Below, one piece after another: positions 1 through 8,556 of a DNA stretch of 64,000 bases (positions are counted from its first letter, which is position 1; the number at the start of each line of letters is the position of its first letter). The notes beneath the pieces were generated by a model. That model was not told the origin of the DNA and made no database searches. It saw only the letters and a list, made by a program, of their open reading frames with translations. This DNA comes from VRUE01 sp963715625. GTDB lineage: Bacteria; Actinomycetota; Thermoleophilia; Solirubrobacterales; 70-9. Where the stretch lies: contig OY970260.1 in assembly GCA_963715625.1 (NCBI GenBank), positions 2,108,001 through 2,172,000 on the forward strand. Reading direction: 5' to 3'. The position numbers were made by a program, and so were the translations under genes.

Positions 1-1
1 G

Positions 2-268
2 CACTACCTCAACATCATGGGCGGCGTCGTCTTCATCGGCTCGATGAAGGGCTTCGAGGAGCGCCTCAACAAGGCCTTCGCGACGAAGGTCTCGGAGCTG
101 ATGACCGCGGACCCCGTCGTCGCCCGCACCGACGACCACGCCGAGACCGTCGCCAGGACGATCGCCGAGGAGCACCACAACCACCTGCCCGTGGTCGACG
201 GCGAGGGCCGCCTCGCCGGGCTGGTGACGCGGGCCGACGCGCTCTCGGCGCTCGTCTCCGATCGCTAG
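2..268 (+). CDS. CBS-domain protein, 3' part only
   Basis: The reading frame is open from the left edge (codons start at base 2), so the true start is outside the window. The visible 88 residues contain one CBS half-module: SELMTADPVV at the start, then EEHHNHLPVVDGEGRLAGLV and RADAL near the end. CBS pairs bind adenine nucleotides and regulate linked enzymes or channels; what this one controls cannot be told without the N-terminal part. The MGGVVFIGSMKGFEE stretch before the CBS motif could close a preceding domain. It ends four bases before alr and probably shares its transcript. Confidence 0.7.
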   Translation, partial: HYLNIMGGVVFIGSMKGFEERLNKAFATKVSELMTADPVVARTDDHAETVARTIAEEHHNHLPVVDGEGRLAGLVTRADALSALVSDR

Positions 269-272
269 CGCC

Positions 273-1382
273 ATGGCGCGGGCCCTAGCCCGGATCGACC
301 TCGGCGCCGTGGAGCGCAACTGCGCGCGGCTGAAGGCGGAGCTGGGCGAGGGCGCCGAGCTCTGCGCGGTGGTCAAGGCCGACGGCTACGGGCACGGCGC
401 CGATGCCTGCGCGTCCGCCGCGCTGGCCGGCGGTGCGAGCAGGCTTGCCGTGGCAACCGGGGTCGAGGCGGCGCAGGTCGGTCGCCGCTTCCCTCAGGTG
501 CCGCTGCTGACGATGGGGGCGCTGAGCGCCGAGGACCTCGAGGACGCGCTCGCGGCAGGATCGGAGGTCGCGGTCTGGCGCGAGGGCTTTCGCGAGCTCC
601 TCAGCGCCCGGGCTCGCGCCCAGGGCCGGCCGGTCCGCGTCCACGTCAAGCACGACAGCGGCATGGGCCGGCTCGGCAACCCCGATCCGGCGGAGGTGCT
701 GGCGCTGGCCCGGGCCAGCGCCGGGGACCCGCATCTGGAGCTGGCCGGGGTCTGGACCCACTTCGCCACGGCCGACGAACCGGAGTCGGATTTCTTCGCC
801 GCCCAGCTCGACCGCTTCTCCGCCGTGGCGGAGGCTGTCAAGGCCGAGTTCCCCGCTGCGATCGCCCATGCCGCCAACAGCGCCGCGGTCTTCCGCGACC
901 GGCGCTCGCACTTCGACATGGCGCGCTGCGGCATCGCCGTCTACGGCCTCGACCCCTTCCAGGGCGACCCGGCCGAGCGCGGGCTGGCGCCGGCGATGTC
1001 GCTGCGCTCCTACGTGGCCGACGTCAAGCGCTTCGCGGCGGGAGACAGCGCCGGCTACGGCCGGGCCTGGCGGGCGCCGGAGGACACCTGGGTGGGGGTG
1101 CTGCCGCTCGGCTACGGCGACGGGGTGCGGCGCGGCCTCTCCAACAACGCCGAGGTGCTGATCCGCGGCCGCCGCCACCCGCTCGTCGGCACCGTCTCGA
1201 TGGACAACGTCACGGTCGAGCTCGGCCCCGAGACCGAGGTCGAGCCCGGCGACGAGGCGGTGCTGATCGGGTCCCAGGGCGGGGAGTCGATCCGTGCCGA
1301 GGAGGTCGCCGCCCGCCTCGGCACGATCAACTACGAGGTCACCTGCGGGATCTCGGCAAGGGTCCCCCGGGAACGGGTATGA
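273..1382 (+). CDS. alr: Alanine racemase
   Basis: PLP enzyme that interconverts L- and D-alanine in the cytoplasm to supply D-Ala for peptidoglycan. The N-terminal barrel carries AVVKADGYGHGA (residues about 31-42), whose lysine binds PLP. The second catalytic base is the Tyr of SAGYGRAW in the C-terminal beta domain; SMDNVTVELG and INYEVTC are also typical. Its 369 residues are the usual family length. It starts at ATG 273, four bases after the CBS gene, and its stop overlaps the next start (ATGA at 1379-1382), which indicates an operon with the nucleotidyltransferase. Confidence 0.95.
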   Translation: MARALARIDLGAVERNCARLKAELGEGAELCAVVKADGYGHGADACASAALAGGASRLAVATGVEAAQVGRRFPQVPLLTMGALSAEDLEDALAAGSEVAVWREGFRELLSARARAQGRPVRVHVKHDSGMGRLGNPDPAEVLALARASAGDPHLELAGVWTHFATADEPESDFFAAQLDRFSAVAEAVKAEFPAAIAHAANSAAVFRDRRSHFDMARCGIAVYGLDPFQGDPAERGLAPAMSLRSYVADVKRFAAGDSAGYGRAWRAPEDTWVGVLPLGYGDGVRRGLSNNAEVLIRGRRHPLVGTVSMDNVTVELGPETEVEPGDEAVLIGSQGGESIRAEEVAARLGTINYEVTCGISARVPRERV

Positions 1383-2800
1383 ACGTCTCGGGGCGCCTCG
1401 AATCGGCCCCGCTGGTCGCCCTCGCCCGGCGTGCGCTCGGCGGTGGCGAGGGGGTCTGGATCGCGGGCGGCGCGGTCCGCGACGCGGCGCTGGGCCGCGA
1501 GGTGGACGACCTGGACCTCGCCGTGGCGGTCGACCCGGCAGCCGCCGCGAAGGCGATCGCGCGCGAGGGCGGTGGGCACTCGTTCGAGCTCTCGGCCGAG
1601 TACGCGACCTGGCGCGCCGTCGCGGCCGACGGCTCCTGGCAGGTCGACCTGACGGCCCTGCGCGGCGAGACGATCGCGGCCGACCTGGCCGGGCGCGACT
1701 TCACGATCGGCGCGGTCGCGGTGCCGCTCGGCGGCGGCGAGGCGGTCGATCCCTTCGGCGGCCTCGCGGACCTGGAGGGCCGGATGCTGCGCGTGGTGGG
1801 GGAGGGGAGCTTCGCCGCCGACTCGCTGCGCCTGCTGCGCGCCGCCCGCCTCGCGGCGGGGCTGGGGCTGGAGATCGACCCCGGCACCGCCTCCCTCGCC
1901 CGATCCGAAGCCGCGCGCGCGGCCGAGCCCGCCGGAGAGCGCCAGCTCGCGGAGCTGCGCCAGCTCGTCGGCGGCCCGGACCCGCTGCGCGGGATGGCGC
2001 TGCTCGAGGAGCTCGGCCTCGCCGCGGTCGTGTTGCCGGAGCTGGAGGTGCTGCGCGGGGTCGAGCAGGGCCCCAACCACCACCTCGACGTCCACGGCCA
2101 CACGATGGCGGTGCTGGAGCAGACGCTTGCGGTCGAGGCCGACCTGGAGCGCTTCGGGGGCGAGCGGGCGGACGAGCTGGCGGCGCTCCTCGCCGAGCCG
2201 CTCGCCGACGAGATGAGCCGCGGCACGGCGCTGCGCCTCGGCGCGCTCGTCCACGACATCGGCAAGCCGGCCACCCGCTCCGAGCAGGCGGGCTTCGTCA
2301 CCTTCGTCGGGCACGACCGCGACGGGGTGGCGATCGTCGGCGGGCTGTGCAAACGGCTGCGCGCCAGCCGCAGCCTGACCCGCCACCTCCAGGACCTGAC
2401 GCTGCACCACCTGCGGCTCGGCTTCCTCGTCCACGAGGCGCCGCTGCCGCCCCGGCGCGTCCACGAGTACCTGCGGGCGACCGAGCCCGTCGGCGCCGAC
2501 GTGACCCTGCTGACGATCGCCGACCGCCTCTCGGCCCGGGGGTCGGGGCCGTTCGCGACCGAGGAGGCGATCGAGGCGCACCTGGCGCTGGCCAGGCAGA
2601 TGCTGGCCGCGGCGCTCGACTGGCGCCGCGACGGCCCGCCGCGACCGCTGCTGCGGGGCGACGAGCTGGCCGCCGAGCTTGGGCTGGCCCAGGGGCCCGA
2701 GGTGGGGGAGCTGCTGGCCGAGCTCGAGGCGGCCCAGTACGCGGGGGAGATCTCGACCGGGCCCGAAGCGGTCGATCTTGCCCGCCGGCTGCGGGGCTGA
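1379..2800 (+). CDS. CCA-adding-type tRNA nucleotidyltransferase with HD domain
   Basis: Class II nucleotidyltransferase of the poly(A) polymerase/CCA-adding family, which completes or repairs the 3' CCA of tRNAs. The active site is in the first 60 residues: IAGGAVRDAALGREVDDLDL contains the GGxVRD loop and the acidic metal-binding residues. GRDFTIGAVAVPLGG follows at about 103, with the PFGGLADL motif. A C-terminal HD domain is visible (HLDVHGHTMAV and LGALVHDIGKPATR), as in bacterial HD-type CCA enzymes. Length 473 residues. Sequence alone does not prove CCA addition over poly(A) addition. It overlaps alr by four bases. Confidence 0.85.
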   Translation: MNVSGRLESAPLVALARRALGGGEGVWIAGGAVRDAALGREVDDLDLAVAVDPAAAAKAIAREGGGHSFELSAEYATWRAVAADGSWQVDLTALRGETIAADLAGRDFTIGAVAVPLGGGEAVDPFGGLADLEGRMLRVVGEGSFAADSLRLLRAARLAAGLGLEIDPGTASLARSEAARAAEPAGERQLAELRQLVGGPDPLRGMALLEELGLAAVVLPELEVLRGVEQGPNHHLDVHGHTMAVLEQTLAVEADLERFGGERADELAALLAEPLADEMSRGTALRLGALVHDIGKPATRSEQAGFVTFVGHDRDGVAIVGGLCKRLRASRSLTRHLQDLTLHHLRLGFLVHEAPLPPRRVHEYLRATEPVGADVTLLTIADRLSARGSGPFATEEAIEAHLALARQMLAAALDWRRDGPPRPLLRGDELAAELGLAQGPEVGELLAELEAAQYAGEISTGPEAVDLARRLRG

Positions 2801-2837
2801 GCCCGCCCCACAGACAGTCCGCTACCCTCTCGCCCGC

Positions 2838-3056
2838 ATGGGAAAAGAGGAGAAGATCGAGATGGAGGGTGAGATCACCGAGGCCCTCCCGAACACGATG
2901 TTCCGCGTCAAACTCGACAACGGCCACGACGTGCTCGGCCACATCTCGGGCAAGATGCGCCGCCACTACATCCGCATCCTCCCCGGCGACCGGGTGAAGA
3001 TCGAGCTGTCGCCGTATGACCTGGACCGCGGTCGAATTACTTATCGCTACAAATAA
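2838..3056 (+). CDS. infA: Translation initiation factor IF-1
   Basis: 72-residue S1/OB-fold protein that binds the ribosomal A site during initiation. The sequence is canonical (MGKEEKIEMEGEITEALPN, then FRVKLDNGHDVLGHISGKMR, ending GRITYRYK). The start at ATG 2838 gives exactly the usual IF-1 length. It stands apart from its usual ribosomal-protein neighbours, and its TAA stop abuts the left arm of a hairpin element that lies between it and the convergent glycosidase gene. Confidence 0.95.
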   Translation: MGKEEKIEMEGEITEALPNTMFRVKLDNGHDVLGHISGKMRRHYIRILPGDRVKIELSPYDLDRGRITYRYK

Positions 3057-3172
3057 GAGCCCATCCCGGCAGGGGTTCCACTTAACTTTTTCGAGAATCG
3101 CTGGATTGCTGGCGCTTCGGTCCTGACTCGCGAAAAAGTACAAGACGTTCCACCCCTGCCGGGATGGGCTCT
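3056..3172. repeat. Hairpin element, family A (copy A1)
   Basis: 117-base element with perfectly complementary 21-base arms (3056-3076 and 3152-3172). Inside is the family core: TTCCACTTAACTTTTTCG on the left and CGCGAAAAAGTACAAGACG on the right, around a variable centre. It fills the gap between two convergent genes exactly: the left arm begins in the infA stop codon and the right arm contains the stop of the glycosidase gene. Other copies are at 10702-10814, 19933-20049 and 62115-62227. There is no T-tract, but the position fits a two-way transcription stop. Confidence 0.9.
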
Positions 3173-4340
3173 ATGTCTCCGCCAGCTCGGCTACAAGCGC
3201 GGACCAGGCGAAGTTCTCGGCTCCGAGCCCCGTTCCGGTGCGGGGGTCGTAGTACTCGCGCAGGCCTTCGCGCTGCACCGCGCCGATCAGGCCGCGGGCG
3301 ATGCGCCCGGCGGCCTTCTCGTAGCCGAGGCGGCGCAGCCCGAGCCAGAGGAGCCAGGCCGAGTTGACCCAGGTCGGCCCGCGCCAGTAGCGCCGCACCG
3401 GGCCGCGGCTGCCGCCGGGCTCGTAGCTCGGCTCCGAGGCCGAGACCGCGGGCGGCGCCACCGGGGTGAGGAACTCGCCTTCGTCGAGCAGGTGCTCCTC
3501 GACCAGCCGGCGGCCGATCTCCTCGGGCAGGTCGGGGAGCGCGAGCGGCGCCAGGGAGGCCCAGGTGGCGATGTCCGGGCGGGCGCCGCCCGGCTGCGCC
3601 TCGTCGAGGAAGAGGCCGCGGCGCTCGTCCCAGAGCCGCTCGACCAGGGCCGGCGTCGCCGAGGGGCGGCCCAGGGCCTGCAGCGAGAGCGACCAGAGCG
3701 TGTTGAGGAGGGTCTCGCAGAGGACCGGCCCGCCCCGGTCGCGGATCCGGCGCGCGTCGAAGCCGAGTCGCCGGTTGCGGTGGACGAGCAGCGGGAAGCC
3801 GGCCCGGGCGCAGGCCCGCCGGCCCCAGACCGGGTCGAACTTCGGCGAGGCGTCGAGCCCCGACTCGTCGGGCTGGACGATCCAGAGCAGCCCGTCCCCG
3901 TCGAGATCGCGGTTGGCGGCGAGCCAGTCCGCCTGGGCTGCGATCCGCGGCTCCGCGCACGGGTCGCCGGCGGCGATCTGCCAGGCCCAGGCGAGCAGCG
4001 GCGGCTGGATCGTGCTTGTCTGGAACGAGCTGGGGGAGGCGACGTTGTAGAAGGGCAGCCGGGAGAGCGCGACGGGCCCCTCCCAGAAGACCGTGTGGCC
4101 GATGAAGCCGTCGTCCCGCTGGGCGGCGAGCAGGGTCTCCAGCTCCGTCCGCGAGCGAGCCGGCTCGAAGCGCCGCCAGACGATCGCCGCGAAGCAGGAG
4201 TCCCAGTACCACTGCCACGGATAGCGACTCGGACTGGGCCGCGTATACCCAAACCGCATCCCGCCCCGCTCCCCCTCCACCCAGTTCCCCCGCAGCACCC
4301 GCTCCGCAATCTCAGTGGCCGACGGGACTGAAACGTCCAT
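3171..4340 (-). CDS. GH63-related glycosidase (mannosylglycerate hydrolase-like)
   Basis: 389-residue protein with the signature of (alpha/alpha)6-toroid glycosidases related to GH63 and mannosylglycerate hydrolases: YPWQWYWDSCF near residue 38, a central LLWIVQPDESGLDASPKFDP segment, LLNTLWSLSL, and RYWRGPTWVNSAWLLW toward the C-terminus. It probably hydrolyses an alpha-linked oligosaccharide or a compatible-solute glycoside in the cytoplasm; no signal peptide is seen. ATG at 4340 is chosen because the family-like sequence begins there; the frame stays open upstream but runs into the ABC permease gene. The start codon overlaps a hairpin (4321-4363). The substrate is not determined. Confidence 0.75.
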   Translation of the reverse strand: MDVSVPSATEIAERVLRGNWVEGERGGMRFGYTRPSPSRYPWQWYWDSCFAAIVWRRFEPARSRTELETLLAAQRDDGFIGHTVFWEGPVALSRLPFYNVASPSSFQTSTIQPPLLAWAWQIAAGDPCAEPRIAAQADWLAANRDLDGDGLLWIVQPDESGLDASPKFDPVWGRRACARAGFPLLVHRNRRLGFDARRIRDRGGPVLCETLLNTLWSLSLQALGRPSATPALVERLWDERRGLFLDEAQPGGARPDIATWASLAPLALPDLPEEIGRRLVEEHLLDEGEFLTPVAPPAVSASEPSYEPGGSRGPVRRYWRGPTWVNSAWLLWLGLRRLGYEKAAGRIARGLIGAVQREGLREYYDPRTGTGLGAENFAWSALVAELAET

Positions 4341-4363
4341 ATGTTGGACGTTTGAGGCCCGTC
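4321..4363. terminator. Hairpin over the glycosidase start codon
   Basis: Inner stem of nine pairs (4331-4339 with 4345-4353, AAACGTCCA/TGGACGTTT, five-base loop), extended by an outer GACGGG/CCCGTC pairing (4321-4326 with 4358-4363). It lies between the ABC permease stop (4379) and the glycosidase body, both on the minus strand, and the glycosidase ATG (4338-4340) falls at the loop edge. It could terminate the ABC operon or hide the start codon. No T-run follows on either strand. Confidence 0.5.
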
Positions 4364-4378
4364 GGCGGTGGGGGGTCG

Positions 4379-5170
4379 TCACCGGGCGGTGCGGCGCATT
4401 TCGCGCAGCGCCCAGGCGCCGAGGACGACGAGGAGGCCGAGGAGGGCGGCGATGCCCGGCCAGGTCTGGGCCCAGCTGACGGTGCCGACGAAGCCCTGAC
4501 GGGCGGCTTCGATCACTTCCGTGGCCGGGTTGAGTTCGGCGACGGTGCGCAGCCACGGCTGCAGCAGCGCCAGCGGCGCGTAGGCCGTCGTGGTGAAGAT
4601 CAGGGCCATCGTCCCCGCCTGCATCAGCGGCGCCGCCGACTGGCTCTTGAAGCGCAGCGCCAGCGCCGAGCCCCAGCAGGCGGCCACTGCGGCCATCGCC
4701 GCGACCATCAGGTAGGTGACGAGGAGGCCGCCGATCCCCGGCCACTCGGCTCCCAGCGGCAGGGCGATGGCGAAGACGAAGGTGGCCGGGATCAGCGCCC
4801 GGGCGCTGGCGGAGAGGACGGTGCCGGCGAGCAGGGCCCAGCGCGGGGCGGGGGAGACGAGCAGCCGGTCGACCCAGCCCTGCTCCATGTCGCGGGCGAG
4901 GTTGACTCCCGCCGCGGCGCCGGTGAAGCCGGCCCCCTGGAGCATGCTGACCGGGACGACGAAGCTCTCATATGCCCCCACTTCGAACCCGTTCAGCTGC
5001 GTGAGCGCGCCGAAGACCCCGTTGAGGCCGAGGAAGAAGATCGTCGGCGCCAGCACTCCCGGGATCGCCGCCCCCGGCACGCGCAGCAGCTCGTTCTTCG
5101 CCCGCGCCATCAGCGCCGCGATCGTCGCCAGGTTCGCGCGCCACTCCGGCAGCGCCGCGGCCCGGTCCAT
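4379..5170 (-). CDS. ABC-2 type exporter permease (DrrB-like), second
   Basis: 263-residue membrane protein with about six hydrophobic segments and the ABC-2 permease layout (ELLRVPGAAIPGVLAPTIFF, MEQGWVDRLLVSPAPRWALL, and a late FKSQSAAPLMQAGTMALIF segment with PWLRTVAELNPATEVIEAAR). The motif around DRLLVSPAPRWAL is typical of the daunorubicin-resistance permease group. It starts at ATG 5170, overlapping the stop of the first permease (ATGA). With that permease and the ATPase at 6018 it should form one exporter; the substrate is unknown. Confidence 0.85.
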   Translation of the reverse strand: MDRAAALPEWRANLATIAALMARAKNELLRVPGAAIPGVLAPTIFFLGLNGVFGALTQLNGFEVGAYESFVVPVSMLQGAGFTGAAAGVNLARDMEQGWVDRLLVSPAPRWALLAGTVLSASARALIPATFVFAIALPLGAEWPGIGGLLVTYLMVAAMAAVAACWGSALALRFKSQSAAPLMQAGTMALIFTTTAYAPLALLQPWLRTVAELNPATEVIEAARQGFVGTVSWAQTWPGIAALLGLLVVLGAWALREMRRTAR

Positions 5171-5970
5171 CAGCCCACCCTCAGCCGGTGGCGCAGGGCG
5201 CGGGCGCTGAGCACCAGGCCCAGCACGACGATCCCGCCGATCGCCAGCAGCGCGTAGAGCAGGTCGGTGGCGTCGACCTCGGCGATGATCGGGTTGCGGA
5301 TCCCTTCGGCGATGAAGCTGAAGGGGTTGTATTCGGCGATCGCCTTCGCCGGCTGGATCATCAGGTCGAGGGGGAAGAAGGCGGAGGAGAGGAAGAGGAC
5401 GACGAGGACCAGCGGGAAGAGGCCCTGGACGACGCTGGCGCTGCCGGTGCGCAGCGCGATCGCGGCGCCGATGCCGCCCACCGCCATCGCCGTCGCGGTG
5501 ACCAGCACGACCGCGATCAGCGCGCCGGCGACGCCGCTGTGGATCTCGGCTCCGAAGAGGAGCCCGATCGCGAGGAACCAGAGGGCGGAGAGGAGCCCCA
5601 GCGCCGCCGTCCCGGCCAGCCGGCCGAGCACGATCGTGAAGCGCGGGATCGGGGCGGCGAAGAGGCGGTCGGTGAAGCCCATCTCGATGTCGACGGCGAA
5701 GGCGATCCCGCCGCTGTTGCCGGCCAGCATCAGCAACTGCATCATCGCCCCGGCGAGCATGAACTGGAGAAAGCCCTGAACGGGCGGGAAGCCGGGGAGG
5801 TTGACGGCCGAGCCCGCGCCGCCGGTCTGGACCGCGAGCAGCAGGGTGGGGAAGACGACGATCGGCGCCATCAGCTGCGGGCGGCGGAAGGTCTGGCGGA
5901 TCGAGCGCATCCCCAGCGCCCGCACCACGCGCAGGTTGGTTGCCACCGAGCCGAGCGACCAAGCATCCAT
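5170..5970 (-). CDS. ABC-2 type exporter permease (DrrB-like), first
   Basis: 266-residue ABC-2 permease. After a cytoplasmic N-terminus (RSIRQTFRRPQLMAPIVVFP) come six hydrophobic segments, with MGFTDRLFAAPIPRFTIVLG as the family cytoplasmic loop and AEYNPFSFIAEGIRNPI before the last helix. It is a paralogue of the downstream permease, so the exporter is probably a heterodimer. The start at ATG 5970 lies inside a 36-base sequence that recurs at 51069-51104, upstream of kdpB. The gene follows the ATPase after 47 bases. Confidence 0.85.
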   Translation of the reverse strand: MDAWSLGSVATNLRVVRALGMRSIRQTFRRPQLMAPIVVFPTLLLAVQTGGAGSAVNLPGFPPVQGFLQFMLAGAMMQLLMLAGNSGGIAFAVDIEMGFTDRLFAAPIPRFTIVLGRLAGTAALGLLSALWFLAIGLLFGAEIHSGVAGALIAVVLVTATAMAVGGIGAAIALRTGSASVVQGLFPLVLVVLFLSSAFFPLDLMIQPAKAIAEYNPFSFIAEGIRNPIIAEVDATDLLYALLAIGGIVVLGLVLSARALRHRLRVG

Positions 5971-5996
5971 ATCTGATTCTTTGCGCAGGGAGCGAG
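5961..5996 (+). repeat. 36-base dispersed sequence, copy 1
   Basis: Matches 51069-51104 at 32 of 36 positions; the shared centre is TCCATATCTGATTCTT. Here it covers the start codon of a minus-strand ABC permease, so it is antisense to the gene, whereas copy 2 is in sense orientation ahead of kdpB. That argues for a small dispersed repeat rather than a shared ribosome-binding or promoter motif. Confidence 0.55.
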
Positions 5997-6017
5997 TGCG
6001 AAGGCCATGTGCATCGC

Positions 6018-6986
6018 TCACGCCTCGACCGCCTCCTGCCCTGACGCTTCGTCCTCCTGCTCGAGGTGGTAGCCGGTCTTGGCGACGAAGACGTCGTCGA
6101 GGGTGGGGCGGACCAGCTCCAGCGACTCGACCCCGATCCCCGCCTCGTCCAGCGCCCGCACGGTGGGCGGGATGTCGGCGGCGCCGTTCGCGACTTCCAC
6201 CAGCACCGTCTTCGCGTCCGTGGGCGGCAGCAGCCTGCCGATCCGCGCGCATGCCTCCTCGGCTGCGGCGATCGAGCCCGCGGCGATCTGGAGCTGGATG
6301 TGGGGGTTGCCGATCTCCGCCTTGAGCGACTCCGGCGTGCCCCCGGCGACGATCCGGCCGTTGTCGATGATGCCGACGTTGTCGGCGAGCTGGTCGGCCT
6401 CCTCCAGGTACTGCGTCGTGAGGAAGACGGTCGTCCCCTCGTCGTTCAGCACCCGCACCTCCTCCCAGATCGTCTTGCGGCTGACCGGGTCCAGGCCGGT
6501 GGTCGGCTCGTCGAGGAAGAGGACGCGGGGCTCGTGCACCAGCGCCGCGGCGAGGTCGAGGCGCCGCTTCATCCCGCCCGAGTAGGAGCCGACGCGGCGG
6601 TCGGCCGCGGCGACGAGGTCGACGCGCTCGAGCAGGCGCTCGGCGCGCCGGCGGCCCTCGGCGTTGGGAAGGCCCTGCAGCGTGGCCTGGAGCCGGATCA
6701 GCTCGCGCCCTGTCATCAGCGGGTCCAGGGCGGCCTCCTGCAGGGCGACGCCGATCGAGGCGCGCACGGCCCGCGCTTCGCCGACCACGTCGTGGCCCGC
6801 CACCGTCGCCCGCCCGCCGGTCGGCAGCAGCAGCGTGGTCAGCATCCGCACCGTCGTCGTCTTGCCGGCGCCGTTGGGGCCGAGAAAGCCGTAGATCTCG
6901 CCCTCGTCGACCCTGAGGTCGACGCCCTGGACCGCCTTCACCTCGTCGAAGGCGCGTTCGAGCCCCTCGACGGCGATCGCCGGCAT
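6018..6986 (-). CDS. ABC exporter ATPase (DrrA-like)
   Basis: 322-residue ATPase that drives the two permeases downstream. Walker A is GPNGAGKTTT (about residue 38), the Q-loop is in GVALQEAALDPLMTG, the signature is YSGGMKRRLDL, Walker B is VLFLDEPTTGLDP, and the switch region is FLTTQYLEEADQLAD. The C-terminal 90 residues match the extension found in daunorubicin/oleandomycin exporter ATPases (LVRPTLDDVFVAKTGYHLE). The start at ATG 6986 overlaps the amidase stop (ATGA), so amidase and exporter are translationally coupled. Confidence 0.9.
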   Translation of the reverse strand: MPAIAVEGLERAFDEVKAVQGVDLRVDEGEIYGFLGPNGAGKTTTVRMLTTLLLPTGGRATVAGHDVVGEARAVRASIGVALQEAALDPLMTGRELIRLQATLQGLPNAEGRRRAERLLERVDLVAAADRRVGSYSGGMKRRLDLAAALVHEPRVLFLDEPTTGLDPVSRKTIWEEVRVLNDEGTTVFLTTQYLEEADQLADNVGIIDNGRIVAGGTPESLKAEIGNPHIQLQIAAGSIAAAEEACARIGRLLPPTDAKTVLVEVANGAADIPPTVRALDEAGIGVESLELVRPTLDDVFVAKTGYHLEQEDEASGQEAVEA

Positions 6987-8362
6987 CAGGCCCCGGTCGG
7001 CTCGGGCTCGGCCTGCGCCAGCGGCGGGCGCGCATCGACCCAGCGACGGCCGTTTGCCCGCTCCAGCGCCTCGGCCGCGTCGAGCAGCAGCGCGTCCGAC
7101 CCCCAGGCTCCCTGCAGCTGGAGCGCGATCGGCAGGCGGTCCGAGCTGAGGCCGACCGGGACGCTGATCGCCGGTATCCCGGTCAGGTTGGCGAGGGCCG
7201 CCCCGCGCACGTTGGCCTGGTCTGCCGTGTGCGTCCCCGAGGGCAGCTCGACCAGCGGCGCCTCGAGCGGCGGCGCGACGGCGGGGATCGTCGGCCAGGC
7301 GATCGCGTCGACCTCCTCGAAGAGCGCCGCCAGGCGTCGCCGCATCAGGGTGCGGACGCGCCCGGCCTGGGCGATCGCCGCTGCCGGCAGCAGCATCCGG
7401 TACTTGAGGAAGCCGCGGTTGATCGGGCTGACGTCGGGATCGAGGTCGTTGAGCTGCTCGGGCGAGACGCCGCCGAGGCTCTCCCCGTTGATGATCAGGA
7501 TCGCCGCCATCGTCGCCGCGTCGAGGCCGGGCAGCTCGACCTCGACGACCTCGCCGCCGGTCTCGGCCCGCAGCGCCTCGATCGCCGCCTCGCAGGCCTC
7601 GCGAACCTCGGGCGTCACGTCCTCGGAGACCGTGTCGCGGACGACGCCGATCCGCAGCCCCGCCGCGTCGCCGCCGCGGAGCTCCTCGCCGAAGAGGGCC
7701 GAGCCGAGCAGGCGGCAGTCGGCGGCGTCGGCGCAGAGCGGGCCGGAGACGATCAGCGTCGTCACCGCCGCCATGTGGTGGCCGGCCATCGCCGCGCGGC
7801 CGAAGGTCGGCTTCAGCCCGGTCAGGCCGCAGTAGGCGGCGGGGAAGCGAATGGAGCCGAGCCCGTCGGCGCCGACGGCGCCGGCGACGAGCCGGGCGGC
7901 GGTCGCCGCGGCGGGCCCGCTCGAGGACCCGCCGGGGCAGCGCTCGGTGTCCCAGGGGTTGCGCGCGGCGCCGTAGACCGAGACGTTGCCGGTGCTCCCG
8001 GAGCCCAGCTCGTGCATGTTTCCGACGCCGACCACGACGGCCCCGGCGTCCCGCAGGGCGCGGTAGGGGCCGGACTCGCCCGGCGCGGTCGGGGCGAGCA
8101 GCTGCGCGGCGCCGAAGCGCTGCGCCCGCCAGGGCAGCGGCCACTCGTCCTTGATCGCGACCGGGACGCCGTGCAGCGGCCCGGCGGGCGCCTCGGCCAG
8201 CATCGCCCGCGAGCGCTCCGGGAAGGTCTCGACGACGGCGTTGATCGCCGGGTTTCGCTCCTCGATCCTCGCCAGGGCGGCGTCGAGCAGCTCGGCGGGG
8301 TCGACCTCGCCGGCCGCGATCGCGGCGGCCTGGGCGCGCATCGAGAGGTCGAGCGCGTTCAC
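6986..8362 (-). CDS. Amidase-signature family hydrolase
   Basis: 458-residue amidase-signature enzyme. The Ser-cisSer-Lys triad can be placed: Lys in HGVPVAIKDEWPL (about 65), cis-Ser in CPGGSSSGPAAATA (about 140), and the nucleophile in GADGLGSIRFPAAYCGLTGL. The enzyme hydrolyses a C-N amide bond; relatives include GatA and AtzE, but glutamine-amidotransferase function is not indicated. The start is GTG 8362, overlapping the stop of the small upstream gene (GTGA). It is followed directly by the ABC exporter, hinting that the substrate or product is transported. Confidence 0.85.
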   Translation of the reverse strand: MNALDLSMRAQAAAIAAGEVDPAELLDAALARIEERNPAINAVVETFPERSRAMLAEAPAGPLHGVPVAIKDEWPLPWRAQRFGAAQLLAPTAPGESGPYRALRDAGAVVVGVGNMHELGSGSTGNVSVYGAARNPWDTERCPGGSSSGPAAATAARLVAGAVGADGLGSIRFPAAYCGLTGLKPTFGRAAMAGHHMAAVTTLIVSGPLCADAADCRLLGSALFGEELRGGDAAGLRIGVVRDTVSEDVTPEVREACEAAIEALRAETGGEVVEVELPGLDAATMAAILIINGESLGGVSPEQLNDLDPDVSPINRGFLKYRMLLPAAAIAQAGRVRTLMRRRLAALFEEVDAIAWPTIPAVAPPLEAPLVELPSGTHTADQANVRGAALANLTGIPAISVPVGLSSDRLPIALQLQGAWGSDALLLDAAEALERANGRRWVDARPPLAQAEPEPTGA

Positions 8363-8556
8363 CGCGGCGCCCGCGAGAGGTCGGGATCGCGCTCGGGCTC
8401 GAGGTCGCCGAGGTCGAGCGAGAGCAGCGAGCGGATCGCGGGCCAGAACATCTGGTGCGCCGCGCTCATCACCGCGAGCTCGGTCTCGTCGGCCTCGATC
8501 TGCAGCGACGCGAGGCCGGCGGGGACGAACTGCTCTGCTCGATCCGGGGCCTCCAT
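8359..8556 (-). CDS. Small amidase-partner protein, AtzG/GatC-like
   Basis: 65-residue acidic protein immediately upstream of the amidase, sharing four bases with its start. The C-terminal sequence LEPERDPDLSRAPR and the helical centre (ADETELAVMSAAHQMFWPAI) resemble the short AtzG/DUF4089 proteins that stabilise AtzE-type amidases, so a complex with the downstream enzyme is likely. The assignment rests on context and weak sequence resemblance. Start ATG 8556. Confidence 0.55.
   Translation of the reverse strand: MEAPDRAEQFVPAGLASLQIEADETELAVMSAAHQMFWPAIRSLLSLDLGDLEPERDPDLSRAPR

Noticed and set aside
285..1178. Long minus-strand frames opposite alr and many other genes
   Set aside because: They are by-products of high-GC codon bias; the proteins are Arg/Pro/Ala-rich and without domains.
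3056..3172. Family A elements as retron RNAs or CRISPR repeats
   Set aside because: No reverse transcriptase or cas gene is present, and the copies are dispersed singly rather than in an array.
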